Assembly: GCA_000435195.1 (NCBI GenBank)
Contig: FR880303.1
Span: forward strand, 5,481 to 26,652
Length of the DNA: 21,172 nt
Direction: 5' to 3'
From: Clostridium sp. CAG:169
Lineage (GTDB): Bacteria > Bacillota > Clostridia > Oscillospirales > Ruminococcaceae
The translations under genes were made by a program, and so were the position numbers. Shown piece by piece: positions 7,330 through 16,446 of the stretch. Each line of letters begins with the position of its first letter. Within the stretch, counting starts at the first letter, position 1. The notes under the pieces were generated by a model, which was not told where the DNA came from, searched no databases, and worked only from the letters and a program-made list of their open reading frames with translations.

Positions 7330-7544
7330 CGCTTTTTTTACCATATTTTCGATTGTTTTGAAATAAACAAGCTTTTTTTAGCATAAAAATGCAGGATGGC
7401 AGGTCGATATGCTGCGACTTTTGTCGGTTCGAGGGCTGTCCGGCAGGATAAAAAGAAAAGGAAGAAAGCATACAGTAGAAAGGGAAGAGTAATAACGAAT
7501 TTTACAAAAAATAAAATTTATAGTAGATTTTTCTGTTTAATTTG
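7330..7544. other. Intergenic segment without visible gene
   Basis: This is the space between the divergent MATE and peptidase promoters. No ORF with a ribosome site, no RNA gene and no strong repeat was found. Only short chance-level palindromes (GCATAAAAATGC, CGACTTTTGTCG) occur. Confidence 0.5.
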
Positions 7545-7573
7545 TTGCAAATTCCGGTGATGGTTGCTATAAT
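7545..7573 (+). promoter_or_regulatory. Promoter of the prolyl oligopeptidase gene
   Basis: TTGCAA (7545-7550), a 17-base spacer and a perfect TATAAT (7568-7573). A small leader hairpin, GCGCA/TGCGC (7586-7590 with 7597-7601), follows before the ribosome site. Confidence 0.8.
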
Positions 7574-7633
7574 AGGGGTAATTAAGCGCACAATTTTGCG
7601 CAGAACGAAATGCTTTAGAGAAAGGTGGTCTGT

Positions 7634-9619
7634 ATGGCGTACAATTATCCGAAATTTGAAAAATCTGATTTCAGCGAGGAGTTTTTCGGGCATATTTTGC
7701 CGGACCCATACTGCGAATTAAAGCAGGCACTTAACCCGAAGGTTCTGGACTGGGTCAAACAGGAGAATGAATTTACCGACCGATGGTTTGACCAGAAGGA
7801 GCTTGCGGACAAAATGACAGAGCTGAAAAGTCAGAAACGACGTCCGTTGTACACGCAGATTGGAATGTGGAACGGAAAGCTTACTGCAACCAAACCGCAG
7901 GATGGAAATTTTAAGCTGGTTTGTCTGGACCGGCAGATGCAAAACGAGGAGCTGTTGTTTGAGCGGGACACGGTTCCAAATTATACAGCAAGCAGCCTGC
8001 GCGCCTGTCCAAGCGACCAGAAGCTGCTGATGGTACATGGTCTGTACGATGGAGACCCGCGCCAGAACATTTTGCTGATTGACAGCGAGAAGAGAACAAT
8101 CCTTTCCACCATTCGGGATACCTTCGGCGCCAGCTGGTCGAAGAATCGGGCAACCGTTTACTATGTGGATACCCTTTCGGATTCGCAGGCACAGACCTGC
8201 CGCTCCCGCGTTTGTGCGTATGATGTTTACACCGATACCCTTCGGGTGCTGATGGAGGACCGCGGCAATGCAATTTTAGGAAGTGTGAACGTTTCCTCCG
8301 ACAAAAAGCATCTGATGGCAGAGATGATGGACGACTATTCTCACTTCCGTTATTTTGCCATTGAAGAGGAGAGCGGCAGCATCTGTGATTTGAGTCAAGG
8401 AAAAGGAATGCAGCTGGAGTACATTGACACCATCGACGACTGCCACTATTTTATTTCCAAAGAAGCCAGCACCCTCGGAGAGCTGCTCATGGTAGAAAAG
8501 GGACAGACCTTGCAGCAGGCAAAGGTCGTTCGAGCAGAGAAGACCGAGGTTTTGGACGGCGGATTCGTTCTGAACGGAAAGCTGTACCTGACGATGATGG
8601 ACAATGTCAGCGCGAAAATCGTTTGCGTTGAGAAAGATGGAGAAACTGAAATCCCACTTCCTGCCAAGTTTGGAACCCTTTCTCTCTCGGGACGAACAGA
8701 AGACGCAGCTTACTTCACCTTTGAATCCTTTGCGTTTCCGCCGGTCCTGCTGCGCTTTGATGGAGAACGCATGGAGATTGCGATGCGCTCAAGCGACGAA
8801 AGCTATCCTGATGTGGTGGTGGAGCAGCTCTTCGCACCGTCCGAAAGCGACGGCAAGATGATTCCCTATTTTATGGTCCGCCGCAAGGATGTAAAGCCGG
8901 ATGGACAGACACCGACCTGGATCTACGGCTACGGCGGCTACAACATCCCGGCACTTCCCTGGGCAACCGACAAGGTGGGCGGATTGGACATTGCGCGTTG
9001 GGCGATGCAGGGTGGAATCTATGTGATGGCTACCTTACGCGGCGGCAGCGAGTATGGAACCGGCTGGCATGAGGAAGGGATGATGTTCCACAAAAAGAAT
9101 TGCTACGGCGACTTTTTTGGCGTTACCCAAAAGCTGATTGCCGACGGATGGACCAATCCGAAGAAGATTGTCATCTGCGGCTGCTCCAACGGCGGTCTGC
9201 TGGTATCGACCCTTGTGACCATGCGACCGGAGTTGTTCGGCTGTGTCATCGACTCGGTACCGCACACCGATATGATTCATTTTACCGAGGATGCAAGGGG
9301 ACCGATGTACATCACCGAGTACGGCAACCCGCGGGAAAGCAAGGAGATGTTTGAGTACATCCTGAGCTATTCGCCGTATCACAATGTCAAGCAGACCTCC
9401 TACCCAAGCGTCTATATCCAGACCGGAGAGTGCGACAACAACGTCCCGCCTTATCACGGCAAAAAGTTTGCTGCGCGGATGCAGGAATGTAACCGGAGCG
9501 AAAATCCGGTTCTGCTGCGTGTTCTGGCAAAGGGAAGCCATGACCGCGGAAGCGGCGAAGCCTACTGGCAGACGATTGCAGAAGCGCAGTTGTTTGTGAA
9601 AAAGGCGCTGGGCTTATAA
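7634..9619 (+). CDS. Prolyl oligopeptidase-family serine peptidase (S9)
   Basis: The 661-residue protein is the usual size for the S9A/POP group, with an N-terminal beta-propeller-like region (about residues 60-390) and a C-terminal alpha/beta-hydrolase domain. The nucleophile is Ser518 in CGCSNGGLL, the acid Asp601 in GECDNNVPP (three residues before Val, as in the family) and the base His636 in GSHDRGSG. WIYGYGGYN and GGSEYGTGWHEEG are further hallmarks of POP. It should cleave short proline-containing peptides in the cytoplasm, as no signal peptide is seen. The start is the ATG at 7634 with AAAGGTGG five bases upstream; an in-frame GTG at 7625 overlaps that ribosome site and is unlikely. 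Monocistronic. Confidence 0.93.
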   Translation: MAYNYPKFEKSDFSEEFFGHILPDPYCELKQALNPKVLDWVKQENEFTDRWFDQKELADKMTELKSQKRRPLYTQIGMWNGKLTATKPQDGNFKLVCLDRQMQNEELLFERDTVPNYTASSLRACPSDQKLLMVHGLYDGDPRQNILLIDSEKRTILSTIRDTFGASWSKNRATVYYVDTLSDSQAQTCRSRVCAYDVYTDTLRVLMEDRGNAILGSVNVSSDKKHLMAEMMDDYSHFRYFAIEEESGSICDLSQGKGMQLEYIDTIDDCHYFISKEASTLGELLMVEKGQTLQQAKVVRAEKTEVLDGGFVLNGKLYLTMMDNVSAKIVCVEKDGETEIPLPAKFGTLSLSGRTEDAAYFTFESFAFPPVLLRFDGERMEIAMRSSDESYPDVVVEQLFAPSESDGKMIPYFMVRRKDVKPDGQTPTWIYGYGGYNIPALPWATDKVGGLDIARWAMQGGIYVMATLRGGSEYGTGWHEEGMMFHKKNCYGDFFGVTQKLIADGWTNPKKIVICGCSNGGLLVSTLVTMRPELFGCVIDSVPHTDMIHFTEDARGPMYITEYGNPRESKEMFEYILSYSPYHNVKQTSYPSVYIQTGECDNNVPPYHGKKFAARMQECNRSENPVLLRVLAKGSHDRGSGEAYWQTIAEAQLFVKKALGL

Positions 9620-9645
9620 ACCATAAAAATCCTGCAAAAAGAAAG

Positions 9646-9687
9646 AGCCTCTGTCCATCGGTTTGTTTGATGGACAGAGGCTTTTTT
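9646..9687. terminator. Terminator between convergent peptidase and MscS genes
   Basis: A 14-bp perfect stem (9646-9659 with 9669-9682, 9-base loop) is followed by a T run on the plus strand. On the minus strand it is followed by CTTTCTTTTT, so it probably also terminates the channel gene. Confidence 0.88.
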
Positions 9688-9715
9688 ACAGCTGCTTTGG
9701 ATGAAAAGCAAATGT

Positions 9716-10795
9716 TTACTTGTCAGGATGGACATACAGCGTCTGGGTCGGGAAGGCAAAGCTGAGTCCCAAATCTTCCACAATCTGCATGATGCCGTAG
9801 TTGACCTGCTCCTTGATGCGCTGGAAGTCGGAGAAGGAGGTGGGCTTGGTAAAGTACATCAGCGAGATTTCCAGGCTGCTGTCCTGAAAGCTGTTGAAGC
9901 GGATGACGGTGTCGTTGGCAAGAATCTCCTCGTTGGAGTTGACCATTTCGGTGATGCGGGCGACACATTCTTCCATCTTCTCTTTCGGGGTATCATAGGT
10001 CAATCCGATGGAGAAGGTGGCGCGGCGCTTGTTCATCCGGGACCAGTTGGTGATGGGGGAGGACACCAGCGAAGAGTTTGGTACAATCACCAGAGCGTTT
10101 GGGAAGGTGCGGATGCGGGTGGAGCGGAAGGTAATGTCCTCGACAACACCCTCGATGTTTGGAGTAGAAATCCAGTCATCGACCGCAAACGGCTTGTCCA
10201 GCAGGATGACCAAACCGCCAAAGAGGTTCTGCGCTGTATCCTGTGCTGCCAGCGCAAAGGTCAAACCTCCCAGACCAAGACCGGTGATGATGGTGGTGAC
10301 ATTGGTTCCGGTTTCACTGAGGATAGCAATGGCGGCAAGGACAATCAAAAGCACCTTGAGAGCCTTTTTCAAAAAGGTCATCAGCGTTTTGTTGAGGTTG
10401 ACATCCAGCTGTTCGTCCAGCTTGTTGCCAAAACGGAAGAAGGAGTCAGAGGCACAGTCGCACAGTCGCAGAAGAATCCAGGTGACGATGATGATGACGC
10501 TGATGCGGTACACCTTCAGCAGGAAATGCTCCATGCCGGCAGAAGGATTCAGGTTGACCAGAGCCAGATAGATGCCGCTGGCGGCAAAAAAGCTCTTTAA
10601 TGGGGTCAGCACAAAAGTCAGGGTGGAATGGTCGGCAATCTGGCGCTTGCGGTTGAGCAGCTTATCCAGCAGCTTGATAATCAGCTTGGTGACAGGAGAC
10701 TTCAGCGTCCAGAACAGAATGAAAATCAAAATGGAGCCCAGTATACGGAACAGCAGGATATTGTTGGCAATGACATCGGCAATGAGTGTGAACAA
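9716..10795 (-). CDS. MscS-family mechanosensitive ion channel
   Basis: The 359-residue membrane protein has about four to five N-terminal hydrophobic segments. The MscS pore helix follows at about residues 165-205 (GLGLGGLTFALAAQDTAQNLFGG, then DKPFAVDDWI), rich in Gly and Ala as in MscS TM3. The beta domain (FRSTRIRTFPNALVIVPNS) and a C-terminal alpha/beta domain come next. Such channels open under membrane tension to release solutes after osmotic downshock. The start is a TTG at 10795 with AAGGGAAG about ten bases upstream; no ATG or GTG is available before an upstream stop. It is a single gene with its own promoter. Confidence 0.92.
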   Translation of the reverse strand: MFTLIADVIANNILLFRILGSILIFILFWTLKSPVTKLIIKLLDKLLNRKRQIADHSTLTFVLTPLKSFFAASGIYLALVNLNPSAGMEHFLLKVYRISVIIIVTWILLRLCDCASDSFFRFGNKLDEQLDVNLNKTLMTFLKKALKVLLIVLAAIAILSETGTNVTTIITGLGLGGLTFALAAQDTAQNLFGGLVILLDKPFAVDDWISTPNIEGVVEDITFRSTRIRTFPNALVIVPNSSLVSSPITNWSRMNKRRATFSIGLTYDTPKEKMEECVARITEMVNSNEEILANDTVIRFNSFQDSSLEISLMYFTKPTSFSDFQRIKEQVNYGIMQIVEDLGLSFAFPTQTLYVHPDK

Positions 10796-10855
10796 CGAGG
10801 AACACTTCCCTTCACATTTTTTACTTTTTTAAAAGGTGCAAAACTGATATAGAAA

Positions 10856-10884
10856 AGTGTACCATTTTTTGCCCTTTTTTGCAA
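10856..10884 (-). promoter_or_regulatory. Promoter of the MscS gene
   Basis: Minus strand: TTGCAA (10884-10879), a 17-base spacer and TACACT (10861-10856). The -35 is identical to that of the peptidase promoter at 7545. Confidence 0.6.
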
Positions 10885-10907
10885 ATAAAATTATTGGAAA
10901 ACAGCGC

Positions 10908-10941
10908 TTAAACCCCAACCAATTCGCTGGCTGGGGTTTAA
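10908..10941 (-). terminator. Terminator-like hairpin after the DUF4349 lipoprotein gene
   Basis: A 10-bp stem TTAAACCCCA/TGGGGTTTAA (10908-10917 with 10932-10941) lies 29 bases past the lipoprotein stop on the minus strand. Only a short T run follows (GCGCTGTTTT), so termination may be partial. Confidence 0.65.
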
Positions 10942-10969
10942 AACAAACAAAATCGGTTCCAGTGGGAGA

Positions 10970-11968
10970 TTAACGGTTGTTTTTATCAGGAGAATCCACC
11001 GGTTTGTCAGCAGATTTTGGTGGAGCAGCAGAAGGAACGGGCTCATTCTTTTGAGAACGTTTGCGGCGAATCAATCGAAGTACCCATATAATCAAGAGGA
11101 TGACAACCGCCAGAAGCAGAAAGACCGGCAGATTGACCACCAGAAAGACCAGCAGGTTTTCAAAGAAGACCTTGATTCCGTACAGGGTGTTGGAAAGCCC
11201 GTTGGAGATGCGCTCGGGGATGGTGGTGGCGTTGGTCCCGCTGAGATTGCGAACCTCCTGCACATCCAGGTAGACGGTGGAGTAGTCCACCAGATTATCA
11301 TAGGTGCGCAGCTGCGAGGACAGGGAATCCAGCTGTAAGCGGACCTCTGACAGCCGCGCTTCGATGGCAATGACCGTGTCGATGTTCTCCGCCTGTGCCA
11401 TCAGCTCGAGCAGACGGTCATATTCGGTTTGCAGCGCCTGCTTGCGCGCTTCGGTGTCGGCGTATTCCAGCGAGATGTTTTCACTGGAAAGTTGCTGGTT
11501 GGTGATGGTGCCGCAATCGTTGAGGCGGCTGATGAAGCCGTTGAGGTCCTTGGAAGGGATGCGCGCGGTGATGGAAGCATACTGATTGATGTAGTTGCCG
11601 CTGGCATCCGAACCGCCGGAGGAGGAAGAGCTTTCGATAAAGCCGCCCAGCTCGGATACCAGGGCGGAAACCTGCTGCAAGGTCTTGTCAAACTCCAGCG
11701 TTTCCATCGAAAGATTTGCGCGCCAGATGAGCTTGAGGTTCAATCCATCCGGCATGGAAGCCTGTGAAAGCGGGTCGCTGAGCATACTGTTGGCTTTGTC
11801 GGCAGGAGCTTCGGCTGCGGTGTTTTCATAGATGACCTCCTCTGCTTCGGCATCCATTGCCGTTTCGGACGATTGACCTTTGCTGGAAGCGCCGCAGGCG
11901 GTGAAGAGCAGCGAAAGGCTGAGCGCAGTCAGCAACGCCAGCAGACGGGTAGGCAGATGTTTCGTCAT
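10970..11968 (-). CDS. DUF4349-domain membrane-anchored lipoprotein
   Basis: The 332-residue protein has a lipoprotein signal peptide with lipobox LFTAC (Cys25). A Glu/Ala-rich linker follows, and then the DUF4349 region from about residue 80, with LIWRANLSMETLEFDKT, GGFIESSSSSG and ARIPSKDLNGFISRL. A predicted coiled-coil stretch (about 165-225) comes before a single transmembrane helix near 270-295 and a basic, Pro-rich cytoplasmic tail. The combination of lipid anchor and C-terminal helix is normal for this family, whose function is unknown. The start ATG follows AGGAGAA. It is transcribed alone from a TTGACA promoter. Confidence 0.9.
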   Translation of the reverse strand: MTKHLPTRLLALLTALSLSLLFTACGASSKGQSSETAMDAEAEEVIYENTAAEAPADKANSMLSDPLSQASMPDGLNLKLIWRANLSMETLEFDKTLQQVSALVSELGGFIESSSSSGGSDASGNYINQYASITARIPSKDLNGFISRLNDCGTITNQQLSSENISLEYADTEARKQALQTEYDRLLELMAQAENIDTVIAIEARLSEVRLQLDSLSSQLRTYDNLVDYSTVYLDVQEVRNLSGTNATTIPERISNGLSNTLYGIKVFFENLLVFLVVNLPVFLLLAVVILLIIWVLRLIRRKRSQKNEPVPSAAPPKSADKPVDSPDKNNR

Positions 11969-12016
11969 AAGGATTCTCCTTTCTGTCGCAAGATGGACTT
12001 GATAGAAGCAGGATAA

Positions 12017-12045
12017 TTTTTACGGTTCTATTAAAAAAGTGTCAA
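12017..12045 (-). promoter_or_regulatory. Promoter of the DUF4349 lipoprotein gene
   Basis: Minus strand: a perfect TTGACA (12045-12040), a 17-base spacer and TAAAAA (12022-12017). About 40 bases separate the predicted start from the ATG. Confidence 0.6.
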
Positions 12046-12184
12046 GCCAAAGGAAATTTTATGCATACGTGATACCATTTTTTACTTTTTGGTGAAGAAG
12101 GCAGAAATATCGAAGCTTCTTTGGTAAAAATATCAAAAGCTGTCGAACACCAGCAGGAAAGCGCAGTGCAGAGAAAGGAAAGTC

Positions 12185-12213
12185 TATACAAAAGGTCGAT
12201 TTTGCGGTACAAT
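12185..12213 (+). promoter_or_regulatory. Promoter of the malQ-glgP operon
   Basis: TATACA (12185-12190), a 17-base spacer and TACAAT (12208-12213), about 30 bases ahead of the malQ ATG. No catabolite-responsive element was recognised nearby. Confidence 0.5.
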
Positions 12214-12249
12214 CTATGCAGAAGAAAATGAAGTAAAGGGGGAGTTTTT

Positions 12250-13791
12250 ATGAAACGAAGCAGCGGTGTCCTGCTGCACATCACCAGCCTTCCCGGTCGG
12301 TACGGAGTGGGGACGCTGGGAAACCATGCCAGGAGGTTTGCCGACTTTTGTCATCAGGCGGGACTGAGCTGGTGGCAGATTCTTCCGGTGGGACCGGCAG
12401 GCAATGGAAATTCCCCCTACCAGTCCGATTCGGTTTTTGCGGGGAACCCGGATTTGATCGACCTGGAGCAGCTGATCGAATGGGGTCTGCTCAAGCGCGA
12501 GGAATGTGACCGGCTGGACTGGGGAAGCCATGCGGATGAGGTATGCTTTGAAAAACTGCACCGCAATCAGCCGCAGCTGCTGCGCCTAGCCTTTGCACGG
12601 GCAAAGCAGGACAGCGCCTTGTGGGAGCAGGTACAACGGTTTGTTGCAGAGCAGGATTGGCTGGATGATTATGCACTGTATCTTGCACTCAAGCAGCAGA
12701 TGGGAGGCAAGCCGTGGCAGCAGTGGGATGCTCCGCTGGCAAAGCGCGACCGACAGACATTAAAACTGTGGAAAGAACGATTGCAGGAGGAGATGGAGTA
12801 CCACTGCTGGGTGCAATACCTGTTTTTTGAGCAGTGGGCGAAGCTCAAGGAATACTGCAATCGAAAAGGCGTGCGTCTGATTGGGGACATTCCGATTTAT
12901 GTGGCGCCGGACAGCTGTGACACCTGGGTCAACAGTCGTCTGTTTGAGTATGATGAAGATTTTCACCCGCTGCGGGTGGCAGGCTGTCCGCCCGACTACT
13001 TTTCCAAAACCGGTCAGCTGTGGGGAAATCCGCTGTACCGTTGGGATGTGATGGAGAAAGAGGGCTTTGGCTGGTGGATTGCCCGCATCCGGGCGATGAG
13101 CCGCCTGTTCGACCTGACTCGCATCGACCATTTTCGCGGGTTTGCAGGCTATTATGCCATCGACGCAGACGCACCCACCGCAGAAAACGGAAGATGGGAG
13201 AAGGGTCCGGGCGAGAAGTTTTTCGATACCTTGTTTCAACAACTGCCCGATACGGCGCTGATTGCCGAGGACTTAGGCATCATCACCAGGGATGTGGAGC
13301 AGCTGCGCGACCACTACCGTCTGCCGGGCATGAAGATTTTGCAGTTTGCTTTTTCTGTGCAGGAGCAAAGCAGCTATCTGCCGCACAACTGTCCCAAGCG
13401 GGCAGTCATCTATACCGGTACCCATGACAACGACACCACCCGGGGATGGGCAGCTGCCCTCGACAAGCAGCAGCGCAGGATGGCGTCTGCCTATCTGGGA
13501 GTCAAAAAAGAGGCAGACTTTTCCTGGGCAATGATTCGGGCAGCGTGGAACAGCTGCTGCGAGCTGGCAATCGCGCCGATGCAGGACTTTTTGAACCTGC
13601 CATCGACCGCAAGGATGAATACACCGTCCACCGTCGGGGACAACTGGAGCTGGCGGATGCTGGAAGGTCAGGCGGACAAAAAGCTGGCAAAACAGATCAG
13701 GCGGCTGAATCAGGCAAGCTGGCGGATGCCGCAGTACAAGACGGGCATCCGGGCAAAACAGAAGGAAAAGCAGGAGATAAAGAAGGGTTGA
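12250..13791 (+). CDS. malQ: 4-alpha-glucanotransferase (amylomaltase, GH77)
   Basis: This enzyme transfers alpha-1,4-glucan segments between maltodextrins, making chains long enough for phosphorylase and releasing glucose. The 513 residues match the short bacterial GH77 form. Catalytic residues are visible: nucleophile Asp293 (LTRIDHFRG), acid/base Glu340 (IAEDLG) and Asp393 (GTHDND). The N-terminus (SSGVLLHITSLPGRYGVGTLG) is diagnostic of the family. The start ATG follows AAAGGGGGAG. Only three bases separate its stop from the glgP start, so the two are translationally coupled and work in one pathway of glycogen/maltodextrin breakdown. Confidence 0.96.
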   Translation: MKRSSGVLLHITSLPGRYGVGTLGNHARRFADFCHQAGLSWWQILPVGPAGNGNSPYQSDSVFAGNPDLIDLEQLIEWGLLKREECDRLDWGSHADEVCFEKLHRNQPQLLRLAFARAKQDSALWEQVQRFVAEQDWLDDYALYLALKQQMGGKPWQQWDAPLAKRDRQTLKLWKERLQEEMEYHCWVQYLFFEQWAKLKEYCNRKGVRLIGDIPIYVAPDSCDTWVNSRLFEYDEDFHPLRVAGCPPDYFSKTGQLWGNPLYRWDVMEKEGFGWWIARIRAMSRLFDLTRIDHFRGFAGYYAIDADAPTAENGRWEKGPGEKFFDTLFQQLPDTALIAEDLGIITRDVEQLRDHYRLPGMKILQFAFSVQEQSSYLPHNCPKRAVIYTGTHDNDTTRGWAAALDKQQRRMASAYLGVKKEADFSWAMIRAAWNSCCELAIAPMQDFLNLPSTARMNTPSTVGDNWSWRMLEGQADKKLAKQIRRLNQASWRMPQYKTGIRAKQKEKQEIKKG

Positions 13792-13794
13792 CAG

Positions 13795-16068
13795 ATGAAA
13801 GAATATATCGAGCGTTTTTTAGAGCGGCATTTTCAAACCGACTGGAAGAGTTGCACCGATGAGCAGCTGTATCAGGCGCTGTTGTCGATGACACAGGAAA
13901 AAACGCAGCAGCTGCCAAAACGGGATGAAAAGGGAAGAAAACTGTATTATCTTTCGGCGGAGTTTTTGGTGGGCAGGCTGCTGGGAAACAATCTGCTCAA
14001 TTTAGGGCTCTATGAGCAGGTGGACAACCTGCTGCAAAGCCAGGGTCGTTCGCTGGCTGCCATCGAGGAACTGGAAGCAGAGCCTTCGCTGGGCAACGGC
14101 GGACTGGGCAGGCTGGCAGCCTGCTTTCTGGACTCGATTGCAACCTTGGGACTGTATGGAGAGGGCGTCGGACTGGCGTACCACTTTGGGCTGTTTCGTC
14201 AGCGGTTTGAGCAAAATCAGCAGAAGGAGTACCCGGACCGCTGGAGAAAGCCCGGCGATTGGATGCGCCGCACCGATGTATGCTATCCGGTGCAGATTGG
14301 GGAGCAGCAGGTAACGGCGCGGATGTACGAGGTCGATGTGACCGGTTATCAGGCGCCGGAACGGACGGTCCTCAAGCTGTTCGATTTGGAACAGACCGAG
14401 GAAGAGCTGGTCGAGCAGGGCATCGACTTTGATAAGACCGACGTCTGCCGCAACCTGACCCTTTTTCTCTACCCGGACGACAGCGACCGCGAGGGCAGGC
14501 TGCTTCGGGTGTACCAGCAGTATTTTCTGGTCAGTGCAGCAGCACAGATGATTCTGGAGGAGACGCAGGCGCGCGGCTATTCCTTAGAAGAACTGGACCG
14601 GGCAGCGGTCATCCAGATCAACGATACTCACCCGACCATGATTATCCCGGAGCTGATTCGACTGCTGGTGCAGCGAGGAATGGATTTTGACCGGGCGGTG
14701 CGCATCGTCAGCCGGACCTGCGCCTATACCAATCACACGATTCTGGCAGAGGCGCTGGAAACCTGGCCGCTGGATTATCTGGAGCAGGCGGTTCCGCAGC
14801 TGGTGCCTATCATCGAACATCTGGACAAACGGGCAAAAGCGTTGTGCAGCGACCCAAAGACTGCCATCATCGACCAGGAGCATCGGGTTCACATGGCGCA
14901 CATCGACCTGCATTATGGCTTTTCGGTCAACGGTGTGGCAAAGCTGCACACCGAGATTTTAAAGGAAAGCGAATTGAAAGCCTTCTACCATCTCTACCCG
15001 GAGCATTTTCACAATGAGACCAACGGCATTACGCCGAGACGCTGGCTGATGCTCTGCAACCGGGAATTGAGCGACACCATCAGCTCGCTGATTGGGGAAG
15101 GGTGGAAGAAGGATGCCCAACAGCTGCAAAAACTGCTGGAATATACACAGGAAGAAGAGGTGCTGCAAAAGCTGCTGCAAATCAAGCAGAACAACAAGCA
15201 CCGTCTGGCACAGGAGTTTGCTGCACAGGGGATTTTGGTGGATGAAAACTCCATCTACGATATTCAGATCAAACGCCTGCACGAGTATAAACGCCAGCAG
15301 ATGAATGCACTGTACGCCATCTGGAAATATTTTGAGATTTTGGACGGGCATTTGCCCAAGCGTCCTATCACCATCATCTTTGGAGCGAAGGCAGCGCCGG
15401 CATACACCATTGCAAAGGACATCATCCACCTCATCCTCTGCTTGCAGCAGCTGTTCGAGTCGGATGAGCGGGTGCGTCCGTATCTGAAGATTGTGATGGT
15501 GGAAAACTACAACGTCAGCTGGGCGCAGAAGCTGATTCCCGCCTGCGATATTTCTGAGCAGATTTCGCTTGCCTCCAAGGAAGCCAGCGGCACCGGCAAT
15601 ATGAAGCTGATGCTCAACGGTGCCATTACCTTAGGTACGATGGACGGAGCCAATGTGGAAATCCACGACCTGGTCGGAGAGGAGAACATCTGCATCTTCG
15701 GCAAAAGCAGCGACGAGGTCATCAAGCTGTATGCCGAGGGGGGATATTGCTCGCAGACCTTGTATGACAGCGATGAAGAGATTCAAAAGCTGGTGGATTT
15801 TATCATCGACAAAAAGATGATTCGCATCGGCAACCCGCTGCCGCTGTGCAGGTTGTACAAGGAGCTGTTGAGCAAGGACTACTTTATGACCCTGTTGGAT
15901 TTAAAGGAATATATTTGTGCCAAGGAAAAGCTGCTGGATTCTTATGAGGACCGGATGGAGTGGGCAAAGAAGATGCTGGTCAACATTGCCAATGCCGGCT
16001 ATTTTTCTTCCGACCGCACCATTGCCCAATATGAAAAAGAAATCTGGAAGCTCAGTGAAGGCAGATAA
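13795..16068 (+). CDS. glgP: Glycogen/maltodextrin phosphorylase (GT35)
   Basis: It releases glucose-1-phosphate from non-reducing ends of alpha-1,4-glucans using pyridoxal phosphate. The N-terminal YYLSAEFLVGRLLGNNLLNLG and SLGNGGLGRLAACFLDS are canonical. The cofactor lysine is Lys604 in EASGTGNMKLMLNGA, followed by TLGTMDGANVEI. At 757 residues it is close to the short Firmicutes forms and lacks extra N-terminal regulatory sequence. It follows malQ by three bases with its own AGAAGGG site. The adjacent glucanotransferase supports a role in storage-glycogen or imported maltodextrin use. Confidence 0.96.
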   Translation: MKEYIERFLERHFQTDWKSCTDEQLYQALLSMTQEKTQQLPKRDEKGRKLYYLSAEFLVGRLLGNNLLNLGLYEQVDNLLQSQGRSLAAIEELEAEPSLGNGGLGRLAACFLDSIATLGLYGEGVGLAYHFGLFRQRFEQNQQKEYPDRWRKPGDWMRRTDVCYPVQIGEQQVTARMYEVDVTGYQAPERTVLKLFDLEQTEEELVEQGIDFDKTDVCRNLTLFLYPDDSDREGRLLRVYQQYFLVSAAAQMILEETQARGYSLEELDRAAVIQINDTHPTMIIPELIRLLVQRGMDFDRAVRIVSRTCAYTNHTILAEALETWPLDYLEQAVPQLVPIIEHLDKRAKALCSDPKTAIIDQEHRVHMAHIDLHYGFSVNGVAKLHTEILKESELKAFYHLYPEHFHNETNGITPRRWLMLCNRELSDTISSLIGEGWKKDAQQLQKLLEYTQEEEVLQKLLQIKQNNKHRLAQEFAAQGILVDENSIYDIQIKRLHEYKRQQMNALYAIWKYFEILDGHLPKRPITIIFGAKAAPAYTIAKDIIHLILCLQQLFESDERVRPYLKIVMVENYNVSWAQKLIPACDISEQISLASKEASGTGNMKLMLNGAITLGTMDGANVEIHDLVGEENICIFGKSSDEVIKLYAEGGYCSQTLYDSDEEIQKLVDFIIDKKMIRIGNPLPLCRLYKELLSKDYFMTLLDLKEYICAKEKLLDSYEDRMEWAKKMLVNIANAGYFSSDRTIAQYEKEIWKLSEGR

Positions 16069-16096
16069 TCAACCATCATAGAGGAGAAAGAAGAAA

Positions 16097-16372
16097 ATGG
16101 ATACCAAAAGCTACTATGCCATGACCTTTTACAACACGACCGATACCATGCAGACCGAAAAGAAAGCCAAGGCACTGTTCCCGATTCGGGTTATGCCAAC
16201 CCCGCGGGCTGTATCGGTCAGCTGCGGACTTGCCATCCGGTTTGAGGGAGAGGACGAAGCGGCATACACAGAATTTGCAAAAAACCTGACCGTTCCGGTC
16301 GGACTGTACCACATCGAGCCGGATGAAAGCGGAGAGATGCGTTCCCGCGCTATCTTTGTCAGAGAGCCGTAG
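16097..16372 (+). CDS. DUF3343 family protein (putative Se/S carrier-like)
   Basis: This 91-residue cytoplasmic protein has the DUF3343 pattern: an N-terminal YYAMTFYNTTDTMQTEK segment, PTPR at 34-37 and the conserved SCGLA with Cys43. The family is annotated as sulfur/selenium-carrier-like on the strength of the cysteine, without firm biochemistry that I know of. It starts at an ATG after GAGGAGAAAG, 28 bases after glgP, so it is probably the last gene of the glycogen operon. No selenium or iron-sulfur gene is near. The link to glycogen metabolism is unexplained. Confidence 0.78.
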   Translation: MDTKSYYAMTFYNTTDTMQTEKKAKALFPIRVMPTPRAVSVSCGLAIRFEGEDEAAYTEFAKNLTVPVGLYHIEPDESGEMRSRAIFVREP

Positions 16373-16388
16373 AAGGAAAACACCAAGG

Positions 16389-16441
16389 TTTTGACAAATA
16401 GGGTGAGTGATTCCAATAGTTTTTTGTATTTTTTGTCAAAA
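16389..16441. repeat. 10-bp inverted repeat after the glycogen operon
   Basis: TTTTGACAAA (16389-16398) and TTTGTCAAAA (16432-16441) are perfect complements separated by 33 bases containing T runs. It could be a loose terminator for the glycogen operon or a pair of regulator half-sites ahead of the next promoter. Confidence 0.5.
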
Positions 16442-16446
16442 TTCTC

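Noticed and set aside
9701..10600. 299-codon plus-strand frame opposite the MscS gene
   Set aside because: Gly/Asp/Gln-rich shadow sequence with no domain; the minus-strand channel has full family motifs.
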